Source: Bradyrhizobium diazoefficiens (GTDB lineage Bacteria; Pseudomonadota; Alphaproteobacteria; Rhizobiales; Xanthobacteraceae). From it: a DNA stretch of 64,000 bases. Within the stretch, counting starts at the first letter, position 1, and every line of letters begins with the position of its first letter. Where the stretch lies: the NCBI RefSeq assembly GCF_018129965.1, contig NZ_JAFCKW010000008.1, positions 124,001 to 188,000 on the forward strand, given 5' to 3'. The position numbers and the translations under genes are program-made. The notes under the pieces were generated by a model. The model was not told where the DNA came from. It worked only from the letters and a program-made list of their open reading frames with translations, and ran no database searches. Below, piece by piece: positions 62,869 to 64,000 of this stretch.

Positions 62869-63459
62869 ATGAGCCTGACGATGCGCCTCCGAAGGCAGGT
62901 CCTCGCCGCGAGCCTCATGGCGCTCGCAAGCCCTTGTCTTGCCGAATCGTCCGCGCCGCTTCCGGTCAACAATCCGCCGGTACTGCAGAATTCCTTCATC
63001 GACCTGCTGGCGCTGATGTCTGGCCACTGCAAGACGCTGAAGGTCGCGGGACGCAGCTTCGCCTGCAAGACGGTGGCATACGCCCATGGTGACAAGGGCC
63101 GGGTCAATTTCGCGGTCGCGGTCGACGATCCCGGCGATGCGAACCACGTCATCTCGTTTTCCGGCGAGAACGGCAAGCGCGCCGACGACAATTCCTACGA
63201 GCTGCCGATCGACCGCATGCTGCTGAACTCCAAGAACCGGCCGAAGGTCGACGGCCTGCCGGTGCCGGCCGAGCAGGCCTCCACTGGCCTCTGCCGTCAG
63301 ACCGGCAATTTCGCCGCCAAGAAGGTGACTGACGTCACCTGCTCGGCGACCGACAGCGAGGGCCGCAGCTACGAGCTGCTGTTCATCTCCGACGGCACAC
63401 CGGTGAGCGTTCGCCGCATCCGGCAGTCGTCGCCGTCGATCCAGGATCCGTTCAAGTAG
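62869..63459 (+). CDS. Secreted hypothetical protein
   Basis: A 196-residue precursor with signal peptide (VLAASLMALASPCLA, cleavage before ESSAP). The mature part has GHCKTLKVAGRSFACKTVAYAH and later GLCRQTGNF plus DVTCSATD, giving four Cys for two disulfides. Probably a periplasmic beta-rich domain. No known family. Starts at 62869 or 62881 are both possible, with no strong ribosome site. Confidence 0.65.
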   Translation: MSLTMRLRRQVLAASLMALASPCLAESSAPLPVNNPPVLQNSFIDLLALMSGHCKTLKVAGRSFACKTVAYAHGDKGRVNFAVAVDDPGDANHVISFSGENGKRADDNSYELPIDRMLLNSKNRPKVDGLPVPAEQASTGLCRQTGNFAAKKVTDVTCSATDSEGRSYELLFISDGTPVSVRRIRQSSPSIQDPFK

Positions 63460-63468
63460 CAGTGTGCA

Positions 63469-64000
63469 TCACGCGAACGCCTTCTCCAGGGTGGCGAAGA
63501 TCACCGACAGCGATTTGTCGTGGCGGGTCACCGGCGGCACTTTCCGATCGACCTTCATCAGCTGATAGACCGCCGTCTGTGCCGCGCGCACCGAATATTC
63601 GACCGTGAACACCACATCCTCGGGGATCTCGACGAACTGGCTGACGAAGGCGAGGTTCACCGAGTTCTTCGGCACCGGCAGCGGCCGGTCGGTTACGCTG
63701 CGCGGCATGAACATGCTGGTGATATAGGGCATGCGGCAGGGGATGCAGACCGCGTTATCGAACACGCTAGGGTCGAAGTTCAAGTGCCCGCACAGCTCCT
63801 TCAGGATATCCGCACCGCCGCATTCGGACATCGGCTTGGCGACGAAATTGCCGACTCGGTCCGGATGCAGCGCATAGCCCCAGAACACCTGCACGTCCTT
63901 CGGCTGGCCGGCGAAATGCGGCTGGTGATAGAGCACGACCGACAGCAGCCAGTTGGAATCCTTGAAGGTCACGAGGCCGCCGGTGCCGGCCCTGTTGCCG
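63469..64000 (-). CDS. ohyA: Oleate hydratase (C-terminal part; N-terminus outside window)
   Basis: The frame is open to the window's right edge and reads GNRAGTGGLVTFKDSNWLLS, then VVLYHQPHFAGQPKDVQVFWGYALHPDRVGNF split across strands of the fold, ending in LEKAFA. These strings are highly characteristic of the MCRA/oleate hydratase family (FAD enzymes adding water to the cis-9 double bond of oleate). Only the last 177 or so of an expected 500-590 residues are present. An internal ATG at 63972 is not the true start. Confidence 0.85.
   Translation of the reverse strand, partial: GNRAGTGGLVTFKDSNWLLSVVLYHQPHFAGQPKDVQVFWGYALHPDRVGNFVAKPMSECGGADILKELCGHLNFDPSVFDNAVCIPCRMPYITSMFMPRSVTDRPLPVPKNSVNLAFVSQFVEIPEDVVFTVEYSVRAAQTAVYQLMKVDRKVPPVTRHDKSLSVIFATLEKAFA

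Overview
The window looks like a Bradyrhizobium-type alphaproteobacterial chromosome. The coding is dense and GC-rich, GTG and TTG starts are common, and the core genes are typical of Rhizobiales: an NdvA-like glucan exporter, a TrcR/DUF1013 cell-cycle regulator, TAXI-TRAP transport with DUF1850, and many palindromic intergenic repeats. The genus is inferred from gene content and repeat style only.

Positions 1 to about 16.44 kb read as the right-hand part of a tRNA-targeted genomic island carrying defence and conflict genes. Its right edge is a 55-base 3' fragment of a tRNA-Leu(CAA) gene (16385-16439), the usual scar of integration into a tRNA 3' end. The intact tRNA and the integrase should lie left of the window. 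From left to right the island holds: a partial MORN-like repeat gene; a tightly packed patatin lipase / HExxH metallopeptidase / ComEC-like metallo-beta-lactamase operon, divergent from a lipoprotein gene; a HipBA kinase module with four evenly spaced operators; a five-gene ubiquitin-like conjugation operon (two-domain Ubl ending in Gly, E2-position protein with no cysteine, JAMM peptidase, ThiF/E1, small DUF2188-like protein); a divergent XRE regulator / ImmA-type peptidase / exonuclease I set; and an Mrr-like nuclease.

From 16.7 kb onward the sequence is core chromosome. 16.7-22.7 kb holds small hypotheticals, a membrane diguanylate cyclase, a decayed histidine kinase and secreted or anchored unknowns. 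22.8-32.6 kb holds two nitronate monooxygenase paralogues, an acyl-CoA synthetase, a KaiC-like ATPase overlapping a hybrid histidine kinase, a thioesterase and aspartate ammonia-lyase. 32.6-48 kb holds DedA, a HisE-like protein, an NdvA-like exporter, a D,D-carboxypeptidase, FadD, peroxiredoxin, rnhA-thrB-ispH, TrcR, an OmpW-like porin and propionyl-CoA synthetase. 48-64 kb holds a TPR/LprI protein, a Na+/H+ antiporter, an SDR, a TAXI-TRAP operon, secreted unknowns, a Nudix hydrolase, a PaaI thioesterase, an aldo/keto reductase and the C-terminal part of an oleate hydratase.

The strongest candidates for new biology are the patatin-peptidase-MBL operon and the Ubl operon with its cysteine-less E2-like protein. 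Both sit in an island where membrane, protein and nucleic-acid effectors are clustered. No sequence search could be run, so all family calls rest on motifs and remembered family features.
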